Below are positions 22,601-31,219 of a stretch of 64,000 nucleotides of DNA, piece after piece (position 1 is the first letter of the stretch; each line of letters begins with the position of its first letter). The stretch is from Chimonanthus salicifolius (taxonomy: Eukaryota; Streptophyta; Magnoliopsida; Laurales; Calycanthaceae). Location: positions 372,001 through 436,000 of the forward strand of contig CM023542.1 of the NCBI GenBank assembly GCA_013350335.1. The letters run 5' to 3'. The notes under the pieces were generated by a model that saw only the letters and a program-made list of their open reading frames with translations, was not told where the DNA came from and did no database searches. The translations under genes and the position numbers were made by a program.

Positions 22601-25407
22601 ATTATTTTTTTTTAATAATACCCTGCCGTTTCTTCTAGCTTAGAGAGAAAACTATATGCTGCCACTTCTTTGTTAGTAATTTTCAATGATTTTCTGGAAC
22701 TTCTATGGATGCTCTGCAAATGTAGCACTTATTTGCACTAGTGCAGCAACTGTGTCCTTGGTTTGCACCTTGTAGATGGATGCTGTGGCCAAAATAAGTT
22801 GGTATAAGTTGCTGGAAACACTAGTGGCATGGAAAGCATTTTTGAGGGAATACATTTCTAATTTGATTCTAAATTTCTGAACTTTGGAACCCTTCTCCTA
22901 AATATTATAAAAATTTAGTGAAAAATGAATGGGAAGTGATTGGAGACATCTTTGAAATTAGTTTGAGACAGTTCTAAAACCACCTGGATTGCATGTGAAC
23001 ATTAATCTGAAGTGTTCAGTTCCAAGATCAGCTTAACTATGAATTTAGCAATCATTAGCTATGGGGATTCTGGAAATCAACTTGGCACTATCCAAATCTC
23101 ATTATATTTGCAATAGGTGGGTTCCTCTGACCTTTTGATGTTTGTGACAATACATTTCTTGAATCTACCTTTTTTTCATGGTGGTTTTTCCTTGAATCTA
23201 CCATAGACCGTTATGTTAAGGGGTTTCAATCCTTAACAGGAAATAATTCCAGTGTGTTCGAATCCCTGGTTCCTACCTGAACTGAGAGGCGCTCCCTTAT
23301 TTATTTTATTTTTACTGGTCAGGCAGGATTCTCTGAGGATCCTCCTCCATCATTCAAATTAAAGCAAACCACCTTTTTGGTGTACATATTCCTCTCTGGC
23401 CTACAATTAGGGATTGCTAATCCTCTTGATATCCATAATGTTGTTGAGACTGATTTGAGGCCATAATCCACTAGTGAAAATTTCACCCTCTTAAAATCCA
23501 TTACTAAATAGGACACTTGGCCACCCCATGCAATGACCAACTCCCTTGCATCAATAAAAAGAAAAAAGAAACAATTATTCCCCTATGTACCCCCTATCAC
23601 ATCGAGTGCATGCACACGCATACACACATGTTCGCACAGAAACACATGTAATGTGTATATATGGTGCCTGGTGTAGGATCTCCGATTAGTAATTATTGAC
23701 GGCTTATGTAACTTTTTATTTTTTTGCTGCTTTTCAGGACCTGGGTTATGCACACTTGCAGGCAACCAGTAACTCAGTCATTGATACTTCTCGTTTCCAA
23801 CAGGTATCAAACATCAAACTATTGTCTGTTTCTTACCTCTCATACCCTAATTTTAGCTGCTATTGCCTTGATTGATTCAGGGTCTTCAGGCTGCTCAGGG
23901 ATGGATGTGGAAAAACAAACCTTCAGGTTTTGAATCATTCTCTACTGATCTGACTTTTTTGCCTTCTACATTCAATATCTTTCTCAATTTTATTGTGCCT
24001 CAACTCTTGTTATGGAGATTTATGGGCAAAAGCTACTATTTTGAACAGAAAAATGAGAGAAGAAAGAAAAATAAGAGGGCATCTTATGGCCACAACTACC
24101 ACTTGAACAAAAGACCAAAAAAAAAAATGGAAATAAAAGAAGAAGTGTATGTTCTTTGTGTCTATGTTTGACTCTTCACCATTTTAGGAGTGAAGAAAGT
24201 GATTTTCTCATTTGCATCTTATTTTGAGGCTGTTTTCGAATTTGATATAACCAATAGGATAGGAACGAGGTGGGCAAAATGTAGACAAGTTAGTGGGGTC
24301 TTGTGTGACAAAAGAGTTCACCTTTGCCTGAAAGGACAATTTTATAAAATAATTATTAGATCTGTAGTATTTTACGGAGCATAGTGTTGGGCAATGGAAA
24401 AATGATAAATAAATAAAGTCAGGACAACAGAGATATGTATGCTACGTTGGATCAGTGTTTTGATGAAACGAACATATTAGGGATAGTTTTAAGATAGCCT
24501 CGATGTATGACAAATTGAGAGAAATTCGTTTGAAATGTTCTGGTCATGTTAGTAGAAGACTAAACCTACCCATGGTGTGGAGAGTGGAGAGGTTACGGAT
24601 CAAAGGTCTTAGTAGGAGAGGGTGACCTTTGAAAACGTTGAGGGAAGGGATAAAAAATGACATGATATACTATAGAGTGACTAATGGTATAATTTATGAT
24701 ATAGGGTTAATTGGAAAAGAAGAAATCATAAAGCGGACCCCAGATAGATGGAATTATTAGCTGATGATGATGATGATGATTTGAGGCTGTTTTTGGTTCT
24801 TCACCATTTTGGGTGTGAAGAAAGTGAACTTATTTGATGATAGTAATATTAGTACAATATAATTTCTTAAAATAGGAGACATTTTTCGCTTGCTAATAAC
24901 ACAGCAAGGAGTCAAATACTGCTGACAAAGTGCTGTAGGTTTAGATGATTCTCTGCCTTCGGTGGCACACAAAGGGACAAATCTAACAAGAAGCATGTCA
25001 GTTTTTCCTTTTAACTGATTCATCACGATTGCCTTCGTAATGGATCTAGACTCTAGATCAACTATCTGAAATACATTTGAATTGCATTCGTTGGTTAGTA
25101 TGCATACAGGGCATTGAAAGGCAGAGTCATCACTGACATTGTATTTCAGAAAGATGGACCTTGCTGCATTTTATTGGCGCTGGCTTTGTTGTTTCTTTTG
25201 TGCTTGTATTTATTGTGACCATTGTATAAAAACTAAAAAAAACTCAGGTAATTTGGTCAAAGTTGACTTAATAGGATTTCTAATCACTCTGAGTCAACGA
25301 GTCTTACCCAGTTTTTTCTCACCCCCTAGGATTTTAAGTTGATTTGAGTTTCGGGGTTTTGAACAATAATAGGGACTGAAAAAAGTTGTGCGTGCCAGGA
25401 ACCTGAT
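338..25407 (+). CDS. FCA: Flowering time control protein FCA (3' part, 5' exons outside window)
   Basis: FCA is a nuclear plant RNA-binding protein that, with its partner FY, promotes proximal poly(A) site choice and so represses FLC-type floral repressors. Eighteen coding exons can be joined in one open frame: 338-408, 5105-5183, 12827-12909, 12994-13045, 16318-16385, 19065-19131, 19254-19333, 19495-19559, 19734-19796, 19905-20067, 20275-20358, 20468-20995, 21447-21650, 21765-21986, 22101-22133, 23738-23803, 23881-23926 and a last short exon, tentatively 25400-25407. This gives about 660 residues: RRM1, RRM2, a Pro/Gln-rich stretch, a WW domain, a second Gln-rich tail and the FCA-type end WMWKNK. 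Exon 338-408 opens in phase 1, so the Gly/Arg-rich N-terminus is missing. The last exon is inferred: the acceptor at 25399 gives an ending SGT-stop, and one at 25109 would give SGH-stop. Family identity is very secure; the extreme 3' end is not. Confidence 0.95.
664..1409. mobile_element. hAT-like MITE with 8-bp target duplication
   Basis: The ends are inverted: TAGGGCTGAAACT at 664 and the complement of AGTTTCACCCCTA at 1409 match at 12 of 13 bases. They fit the CAGGGGTGAAAC-type ends of plant non-autonomous hAT elements. The flanks CCGTCTAC (656-663) and CTGTCTAC (1410-1417) form an 8-bp target duplication with one mismatch, as hAT transposition gives. Subterminal parts are rich in CGGGTCGGG and its complement CCCGACCC. 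The centre (about 1060-1180) is a GAGAGG low-complexity tract. There is no transposase. Confidence 0.85.
1893..2055 (-). mobile_element. tRNA-derived SINE, 11-bp target duplication
   Basis: On the minus strand the element starts with a tRNA-like head: box A-like GTGTAGCTCAGTTAGC and box B-like GGTCTCGAGTTCGAGC. It is flanked by perfect copies of TAATTACTTTG at 1882-1892 and 2056-2066. About 163 bp long. No long A tail is left at the 3' (left) end. It is a retroposed SINE and not a working tRNA gene, because the cloverleaf cannot be closed properly. Confidence 0.75.
2271..2384 (-). mobile_element. Truncated copy of the 0.5-kb MITE found in SPS introns
   Basis: Bases 2271-2370 resemble the reverse complement of the right end of the MITE copies at 49507-50019 and 54077-54588. 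Shared points are TTGTGAAAAT, then ATCGTATTGTGAAAT, then an ATCATGAACC...AATCATAGAATCAT series. The copy is cut short next to the Mutator-like MITE that starts at 2394. Confidence 0.55.
2394..3206. mobile_element. Mutator-like MITE with internal hairpin and perfect 9-bp target duplication
   Basis: TTTATAGAA occurs at 2385-2393 and again at 3207-3215, a perfect 9-bp target duplication typical of Mutator-like transposition. The termini are inverted repeats (GGCAAGCCATACAGACACCC at left, the complement of a GGCCACCGATACAGACACCC end at right) that stay alignable for over 100 bp. The interior contains an approximately 120-bp module three times: forward at 2611-2735, inverted at 2735-2851 and forward at 2921-3045. 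No transposase is encoded; the 95-codon open frame at 2826-3113 lies in this repeat sequence. Confidence 0.88.
3690..4053 (+). repeat. Polypurine low-complexity tract
   Basis: The + strand is nearly all A and G over some 360 bp, with GAAAGAAAGA-type runs. The Lys/Glu/Arg-rich open frame at 3810-4055 and the Phe/Ser-rich frames on the other strand are products of this composition and not genes. Confidence 0.75.
7081..7146 (+). repeat. Two-copy tandem repeat, 33-bp unit
   Basis: A 33-bp unit beginning TGTGTAACTTTATACAATTG occurs at 7081 and again, identical, at 7114. Confidence 0.85.
7940..8150 (-). mobile_element. 5'-truncated LINE 3' end with perfect 16-bp target duplication
   Basis: TGAACGATATTGTGAA is present at 7924-7939 and again at 8151-8166. 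The insert between them begins on the + strand with a T run, which is a poly(A) tail on the minus strand. Before the tail the minus strand reads TTAATATAATTTTTCTTGTT, the usual end of plant L1-type LINEs. The perfect duplication suggests a fairly recent insertion by target-primed reverse transcription. Confidence 0.85.
8688..8840 (+). repeat. Diverged tandem repeat, about 74-bp unit
   Basis: GAATCTGGCC...TTTTATTACTTGGTGAA.GGATT occurs at 8688 and 8762, with a weaker third copy near 8890-8940 (TTCTTGGTGAAAGGATTTTC). Confidence 0.6.
11835..11859 (+). repeat. Run of 25 G followed by CGCGCGC
   Basis: An uninterrupted G run at 11835-11859 is followed directly by CGCGCGC, preceded by a purine stretch (AAGAAAAGGAAAGA). 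It lies in the middle of the 7.6-kb FCA intron. The true length may differ because such runs are hard to sequence. Confidence 0.85.
13046..16317 (+). other. FCA intron between RRM1 and RRM2 (3.3 kb)
   Basis: Donor GTAATT at 13046, acceptor TTTTAG at 16317. Around 13350-13730 there is sequence resembling the ends of degenerate hAT-type repeats (TAAGGGTGGCAA at left, CAGCCCTA at right), but I find no clear target duplication. The rest shows no recognisable gene or repeat. Confidence 0.7.
17330..17965 (+). mobile_element. Degenerate LINE fragment: RNase H domain and 3' tail
   Basis: In FCA intron 16386-19064. Frames on the + strand give VLQDNRGRMLLAFSEPLG and SNEAELRTIMKALQIC around 17423-17525, then ANNIADFLPKVG near 17671-17710. 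This is the order of motifs in the RNase H domain at the end of plant L1-type LINE ORF2. The 3' end reads TTTAATGAATTCATTGTTAC and then an A-rich tail to about 17965. Frameshifts and a T-rich interruption at 17550-17640 show it is dead. Confidence 0.8.
18401..18722 (+). repeat. Minisatellite, four copies of about 81 bp
   Basis: Units begin TTCAAGTGCTTCCATCATTT at 18403, and related sequences start at 18482, 18563 and 18644 (spacing 79, 81, 81). Each contains GGTTTTCAATTTAGAGTTTTG and GGGATGTTCCATGAGG with scattered substitutions. Located in an FCA intron. Confidence 0.9.
19598..19646 (+). repeat. TA/TG compound microsatellite
   Basis: About 10 TA units pass directly into about 14 TG units, in the short FCA intron 19560-19733 just after the RRM2 exons. 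A likely polymorphic marker. Confidence 0.9.
19734..20995 (+). other. FCA: FCA Gly/Pro-rich and Gln-rich linker exons
   Basis: Exons 19734-19796, 19905-20067, 20275-20358 and 20468-20995 encode a low-complexity linker, first Gly/Pro/Phe-rich and then strongly Gln-rich (many QQ runs in the 176-codon exon 20468-20995). Such a region is usual between RRM2 and the WW domain of FCA and is expected to be disordered. The upstream Met in the same frame at 20369 lies in intron and is not a start. The exon ends at CAG followed by GCAAGT, so the next intron appears to use a GC donor. Confidence 0.88.
21447..21986 (+). other. FCA: FCA exons coding the WW domain and Gln-rich tail
   Basis: Exon 21447-21650 ends in the first half of a WW domain (NWTEHTSPDGYKYYYN, then TTESR), and exon 21765-21986 opens with the second half (WEKPEEF) and continues into a Gln-rich tract. 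Both signature Trp residues, the Tyr triplet and the WEKP proline are present, so the domain should be able to bind proline-rich partner motifs such as those in FY. The domain is split by an intron of only 114 bp. Confidence 0.93.
21657..21693 (+). repeat. CTT/CTC microsatellite beside WW-domain donor
   Basis: The tract (TCTTCTTCTTC, then TCCTCCTCC) starts some 6 bp after the donor at 21651 in the 114-bp intron that splits the WW domain. Confidence 0.85.
22134..23737 (+). other. FCA intron without recognisable insertions
   Basis: Donor GTATGA at 22134, acceptor TTTCAG at 23737. The sequence is T-rich. A GTTCGAATCCC string near 23256 resembles a box B, but no box A or target duplication is evident, so I call no element. 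Confidence 0.7.
24237..24780 (+). mobile_element. 5'-truncated LINE (end of ORF2) with 13-bp target duplication
   Basis: TTGAGGCTGTTTT occurs at 24224-24236 and 24781-24793. The insert opens in the C-terminal part of a LINE reverse transcriptase: ITNRIGTRWAKCRQVSGVLC followed by LKGQFYKIIIRSVVFYG. Later it gives MLRWIS, DKLREIRLKCSGHVSRR and WRVERL in shifted frames. It ends in a TGATGATGATGAT repeat, a common 3' terminus of this LINE group. Many frameshifts. It sits in the last FCA intron. Confidence 0.85.
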
Positions 25408-27558
25408 GCAGTGAAGTGGCTTGAAGGGTTCTCAGTCATCTAACGGGACTATCAAGCAGAAACTGTACTGCTGAGAAGATGCGGGGAAAAATGTATTGCA
25501 GATAATATCACAGGGAGAAGCAGGTTCTCTTACTGTGATGATGATGAAAAAGAGAAGTTTACCAAAGTGTTTTCTTTTGAGCTCTCTTTCATCTCTGAGA
25601 AATTTTACTATTTCATATTAATCACCATAAATGAAGTAACACAAATTAGAAATATTGACTTTGTGCTTAATTGCTGATCTATGTACCCTATAGGCTCTGC
25701 CTACATTATTTTGAGGGTATTCTGTGCATCCATTTTTTATTGATGCTGAATTATGGTTGATTTTTGTAAGTCATCATAAGCAAAGTTAATTATTCCATAT
25801 ATTTAGGGTTGGCATTCATAATTGATAATTTTAACGTTCAGCATTTGTAGGTTGGGCCTGTTTTTGATAAATTCAAATTATTGAACACATTGCTTTAGTG
25901 TTATATTCAAATTAAGCTTCATGAACATCGACCCAACTAAACTTCATTGGCCAGTCAAATATTGTAATTTAAGTATTTATGTAATGCTCTATTTTTTAGA
26001 GTCGAGTATTTTAGGATATTGGAGAATCGAACCTAATTCCACTTATTATTATATGATCTGCTTTATTGTGGCACGAGCTGCTCTAGGAAGATTGGATTGT
26101 TGATCATAGGTCTGTCATGGGCTGACCCTAGATGGCATGGTCGAGTGGGAATGAAAAAGAATTTTATGATAGGATAATTTGCAAATAATTTCAGTAGCCA
26201 TTTTTTTCTTTTGTATTCAATTGCAAATAAATACTCTGATTAAAGTTCACATCCACCCTCACGGTTTTGCTTTGAAACAGATAATATTATGTTGGTTGGG
26301 GCAAGGTCGTTGTATTAGTCAACTCCATATCTTAGTCGTAGGTCGGTTAGGCCCATCTATGTGTATTGAGTCAGTACTAGAGTTCGGACATGGGATATAG
26401 ACCGAATTGGGGCATTATCAAGTTTTGGACTAGATCTGAAGTTAAGTTGACCATGGATATTAGTTGAGTCAATCAATTGCGTCAGTCATTGATTGGGTCA
26501 TTAGCTGTGGTTAGATTGAATATTGGATGATGAGGCTAGTTGAATCAAATTTAATTTACTAATTGACTGTTTAATATTAATATCCACGAATTCATTTTCC
26601 ACTTAAATTCGTCACAAGAATCTTTACCTTCGCTCATCCCTCTATTTGGGAATTGGGAGTTTGGGACATGGTGAGTGGTGACAATGATATAGATCATTCA
26701 TTATACTGAGGGTTCACTCCATTGTAACATGAGTAAAAATTACAAAGTGTCTCTTACATGAAGGGCGTAAAATATAAATTATGGGTTGTTTATTGTTAAA
26801 CTGTATAGTTAAAATTGTTTTTTAAATACGTCATGAGATATTATAGCATTTTAATTTAGCAATTAATAAGCTTTATTATATATGTGATAATCGAATGCGC
26901 GCTCTAATTTAATATGTAAATTATCAGATAAAATAAAATCAAAGAATTGATTTGCACATCGGTGCTTTCTCTACATCGGAGAATCAAATGATGTCAACTT
27001 TGAAGATTTTTTTCTTGATTATTCTTGATTTTGTTTTTATATTGACTGACAAAATGAAAAAAAAAAAAAAAAACTCTAATTACATTGTTCGATTTTCCGT
27101 TGCTGTAGAGAAAGTATTGATGTCAAAATGAGAGTGGAATTACAAATGTAATTGAGGGATGTCATTGTCATCTAATCTAAGCCAGAATATTCCTTTGGCT
27201 AGATTCTGATTCCCGATATATAAAGAAATTGCATGGCTTGGATTAGGAATCAATTTTAAGTGACTTTATTAGGAATAATTGAATAAGTAAAGTAGTAAAC
27301 CACACCTCATGACTCCTCACTCAGTCGTGGAACATTCGAGAATTATTCCTACTTTAATAAATAAATATATTAATTTATTCATTACACTATTACATACTCA
27401 ACTATTTATTAATTTATTTAATATTAAAATAGTTGATCAATAAACAAATATTTAATTAAAAGTTTAACCATATTCTTTTTAATTAAAACTTTTTACATCA
27501 AAATGAAAATGTGACATATTAAATCAATAATTTATTTAGAAAATAACCAATTTATAAG

Positions 27559-27995
27559 GGCAGTGATCCTCCTATGGGATTTTTGTGTAGCCAAACACGG
27601 GAATTAGTGGATTCTTAATTTTACTCTTCGCATGAAAAGTAAAATCAACTCACCAGCGTTCAGTATGAACAGTAAATCGGCTAGCCGAAATTCGCATAAA
27701 GAGTAAATTGACTTGTCAAAATTCATATGAACATTAAATCGGCTCACCGAAATTCGCATGAACTAGTAACAATGACTCGCAGTAACATCAGTTTGCCGAA
27801 ATTCGCATAAACAGTAAATCGGCTAGCTGAAAATTTGCATAAATAGTAATTCGACTAGCCAAAATTCACCTCGGCTGCTGAAATTTTAAGTTTATGAGAA
27901 ATGTTCGATTTTACTGTTCATGTGAAGGATAAAATCGAAAATTAACTAATTTCTGTATCTGATTACACAAATTTCTCGTAGAAGTATCGCTATCC
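27559..27995. mobile_element. Mutator-like MITE with internal minisatellite
   Basis: The flanks ATTTATAAG (27550-27558) and ATTTATAAA (27996-28004) form a 9-bp target duplication with one mismatch. The inverted ends (GGCAGTGATCC at left, the complement of GGATAGCGATAC at right) extend roughly 90 bp. The interior is an array of about seven diverged units of around 31 bp with the core AGTAAATCGGCTAGCCGAAA and TTCGCAT. No coding capacity. Confidence 0.8.
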
Positions 27996-28722
27996 ATTTA
28001 TAAAACTAAAGAAAAGTAGCATACATCCAAAAACCAAAGATCAACATTGATGAGAGCAATCTCAACAAATCTTATTTTTTAATCAAGCATAGTTAGAATA
28101 ACCAATTTATATTTTTAAAATTTCTGGTGCCCCAACACTACTAATCCATGAGTCATTGGTGAGACCAAGTCACCTAAGTTCTGTCGTTTCTCCCACAAAT
28201 GATTTTCTCAATCATTCAAAAGTTGAAAACGACGTGTGCCAACTTCTCTCTTGATCAAGACATGACAGACACTTATACGCATATCTCCTCTTCTTATCTA
28301 CGGAAAAAGTTGTTCTTATTCTTTTTATTTTTAAATATTAATAGTACGAAATATAAGAATTAAATTCATTAATTATAAAATTTATTTTTATTTTCTAATC
28401 ATCTTTGTATAAAGTTCTTTTTTTATATAATAAAATGACAACGTTTGAACAGATCATTTCAATTCACTAAATTCAATTTTAAAATATTTTGTTACTTTTA
28501 GTCTATTTTTATATGAATATTTATTTAATATAAAAATGATATTTATTTATCTTTGTAGGTTTCTCTCTCCCCGATGTAACTGCCAGCATTTGTCCTCTCC
28601 CATGGGATTGAAAGGTGGCACGCACGAGAGGTGCCTGTAAAAGCTATGTTTTGCACGACTCACTCAAAATAACTTTTCTATTTCCTCTTTAACCATGTAC
28701 CTTGTATTTATCATTATTATTT

Positions 28723-29708
28723 GAAGTCCCATATAGATATTTGATATTTCTGCCTATATATACTTGATTTAAAAAAAAAAAAAAAAGATAAAATTACATT
28801 TCTACCCCTCCGTGTTTGATCATCCGAATGAACTGTCAGTTCGTTCGGATGAATACACTCATTCGAACGAACAGATCAATGTAAATTTCATTCGTTCGGA
28901 CAAATACACTCAAATGAACGAATAGAATAGTGCAATTTCAGTTCTTTCGGACGAGTGAACTTATATATGTTCATTCGTTCGAACGATCACTTAGGATCAT
29001 TCGAACGAATGTGCATTCTCATTCACTTCTTCAAGCTTATTCTCTTCAGATATGGCCCATGTTTTGACTGCATCCCCATATTCAACTGTTCTGCTTTGAA
29101 ATCTACCACCAAACATGGCACTACTTTACTTTTTCAAAATAGAATCCGAAATAACACACCAAGAACCTGTACTGCAGGAGTTGCCAAAATTACTTTGAGG
29201 AATTGTTGATTGATACTTGGTATCTCTATAACTAGCTCTCCATTGTGTGTCTTGTGCACCACATTTACTCTAGCATTCTTTGACATTGACTAATACTTGG
29301 CATCTCCAGAACTAGCTCTCCATTGTGTGTTTTATGCACCACATTTACCCCAACATTCTTTGACATTGACTATGTTACATTATTTACTCATCAAAGGAAC
29401 ATACTATTTTTAAGGTATATCCAAACTAATCATTTAAACGAATGAACATATATAAGTTCATTCGTCTGAACGAACTAAAATTGCACCGTTCTGTTCGTAC
29501 GGATGAGTATATTCGTTTGAACGAACAGAAATTACATTGACATGTTCGTTCGGATGAGTGTATTCATCCGAACGAACTGAAAACAATCTGACAGTTCATT
29601 CGGATGATCAAACACAGAGAGGTAGAATGATAATTTCACCTGATTTTTTTTTTAAAAAAAAAATCTAGTGTGTAGAGGCAGAAAAACCAAGTGTCTATAT
29701 GGAGCGCC
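28723..29708. mobile_element. Second copy of the Mutator-like MITE family seen at 2394
   Basis: The right end, read inward, is GGCGCTCCATATAGACACTT; the left end is GAAGTCCCATATAGATATTT. Both resemble the ends of the element at 2394-3206. The flanks TTATTATTT (28714-28722) and TTATTATTA (29709-29717) match at 8 of 9 bases. The arms are about 250-bp inverted repeats full of TTCGTTCGGATGA and TTCGAACGAA units. The centre (about 29020-29390) is unrelated to the arms and includes a tandem duplication. Confidence 0.8.
29212..29372 (+). repeat. Two-copy tandem repeat, 80-bp unit
   Basis: TACTTGG, then AACTAGCTCTCCATTGTGTG and ATTCTTTGACATTGAC, occur at 29214 and again 80 bp later at 29294, with about 10 substitutions. 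Inside the core of the MITE at 28723. Confidence 0.9.
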
Positions 29709-30994
29709 TTATTATTATTATTATTTCTCTTGGTGGGTGAATGCATCTAAGTATGTGATTTCAATTTTATACATAATATGACAACAAAGTATTAGAGGTT
29801 GAGGTCCGGAATACTGTGATGGATCTATATTAAAGATTTTGAGAATAAAATTTATTTAGTTTAAAGAAGTTTTTTTTAATCTTTTCTACGACTTCTACTT
29901 ATTTTTTATTCACTAAACTTATTTGATTTGTGTAGAATTCAATCTTGTCCATAACAATGAGCCTTTTTATTAGACCACGTGCCACTATTTGAAATAAGGT
30001 TGGATGGAAGATGAAGTTTTAAAGAATAAGTGTAACTATTAAAAGATGAAGGCAACGGTGATCATAGTGGCACCAGTAAAAATTAAAACTTTGTCCTAAA
30101 ATATATTCTAATTGATGTATACATTTTTTGAGCAAAATTCATTCTTTAGACAGAGATGATTAAATAAATTTTTTATTCAACTATAGAAAATTGAGATAAT
30201 AGAATAAATTTTTAAAACTTTGGTATGGTACTACATGGGCTAAAATCAATGGATAAACATATAAATCCTTTTAATTAAAGCCGGGTCCAGTTTGTGTCCA
30301 TGACCCCTTTTCCTAGTCCAAGTAGGATTTATTTTGAGTTAGCTTAGGCTAAGGCAATTTAAAATATATCTAACTTAATATTTATTTTTCTTGTCGGATA
30401 AATTGAATTCACGGATTGAGTAAAAGATTGCTTTATCCACCGCTCATTCTTCACATTGACTTTCTCTTTCCAATATTAGGCCGTTATGCTGATATTTCAG
30501 CCGTATCATATCAGTCGATGTCGGTCGTTTTTGTAAAAAGAGAGAGAGAAATATCGACCGATATATTAGCCGATATCGAATTTTAAACCCCTGATTAGGA
30601 GTGCAATTTGGGCCAAGCCTTACTTGAACCTGTGTAAAAAACATGAAAAAGGTTCAGATTCAGACTCATTTCAGATTTAAAATGTCATTTCCAAATTAGA
30701 ATTTGGGTTTAGATTGGTCCTAACCTAATACATAAATGCCCGATTTTAATTTGAAAAATGAAATCATATCTAATAAAATCTAATTTTTAATTAATAATAA
30801 ATATAAAAATAAAGATTATATAGATATAATTGATAAGAAATTTTATATTAGCTGAAAGTCCAAAATAATTGTCCATATATCTCTCGGTGTATTAGTTGTT
30901 ATTACTATTGAATCGTGGGCTTGGACAGGCTAAACTCGTCCAGGTCTGGCCGAGTTGTCGTCAAGGCTCAACGTTACAGATCTTCCTGACGGAG

Positions 30995-31003
30995 CCACGT
31001 GTC
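30995..31003 (+). promoter_or_regulatory. G-box/ABRE-like site upstream of SPS
   Basis: CCACGTGTC with the CACGTG core at 30996-31001, about 220 bp before the SPS start codon. It fits the consensus bound by bZIP/bHLH factors in light- and ABA-responsive plant promoters. I infer function from position only. Confidence 0.45.
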
Positions 31004-31135
31004 GAATTGCGTACAGTAACGCTACTCATGCACATGAGCGGCGAGGTGTAAATCTCATCTTCCGGAAGAGTCGAAAGCCGAAAACATCTGCGAAATCCAT
31101 GGCTTACCGTTTTTGAACGTTCTTGCCCTTTTCAA

Positions 31136-31170
31136 CTTCTACTGTCTTCTTCTTCTTCTTCTTCTCTTCT
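31136..31170 (+). promoter_or_regulatory. Pyrimidine-rich CTT tract in the SPS leader
   Basis: TTCTTCTTCTTCTTCTTCTC-type sequence 50-80 bp before the SPS ATG, typical of plant 5' UTRs and Y-patches. I could not identify a convincing TATA box. Confidence 0.45.
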
Positions 31171-31219
31171 GTTGTCCAGACTTGAGAGAGGGAATTGGAG
31201 AAAGTTCTAGAAGCGAGTG

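Larger units (their letters stand above)
22101..25407 (+). other. FCA: FCA 3'-terminal exons
   Basis: Exons 22101-22133, 23738-23803 and 23881-23926 encode the C-terminus, ending GLQAAQGWMWKNKPS. Reading on without splicing would add about 80 residues of Lys-rich, intron-like sequence up to 24171, which does not look like FCA. A further donor GT at 23927 after CTTCAG is therefore likely. Two downstream acceptors, at 25109 and 25399, would each add two residues and a stop. I place the end at 25407 as a working choice. The final intron carries the LINE insertion at 24237-24780. Confidence 0.6.
25408..31219. other. Intergenic region FCA-SPS (5.8 kb)
   Basis: Contains the FCA 3' UTR of unknown length, two MITEs (27559-27995, 28723-29708) and the SPS upstream region. 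Otherwise AT-rich, with an A run near 27057-27073. Positions 25.5-27.5 kb and 29.7-30.9 kb show only short, unconvincing open frames. Confidence 0.75.

Noticed and set aside
23927..24171. C-terminal extension of FCA by read-through
   Set aside because: Lys-rich, low-complexity sequence unlike FCA, directly after a good GT donor; an unspliced variant remains possible.
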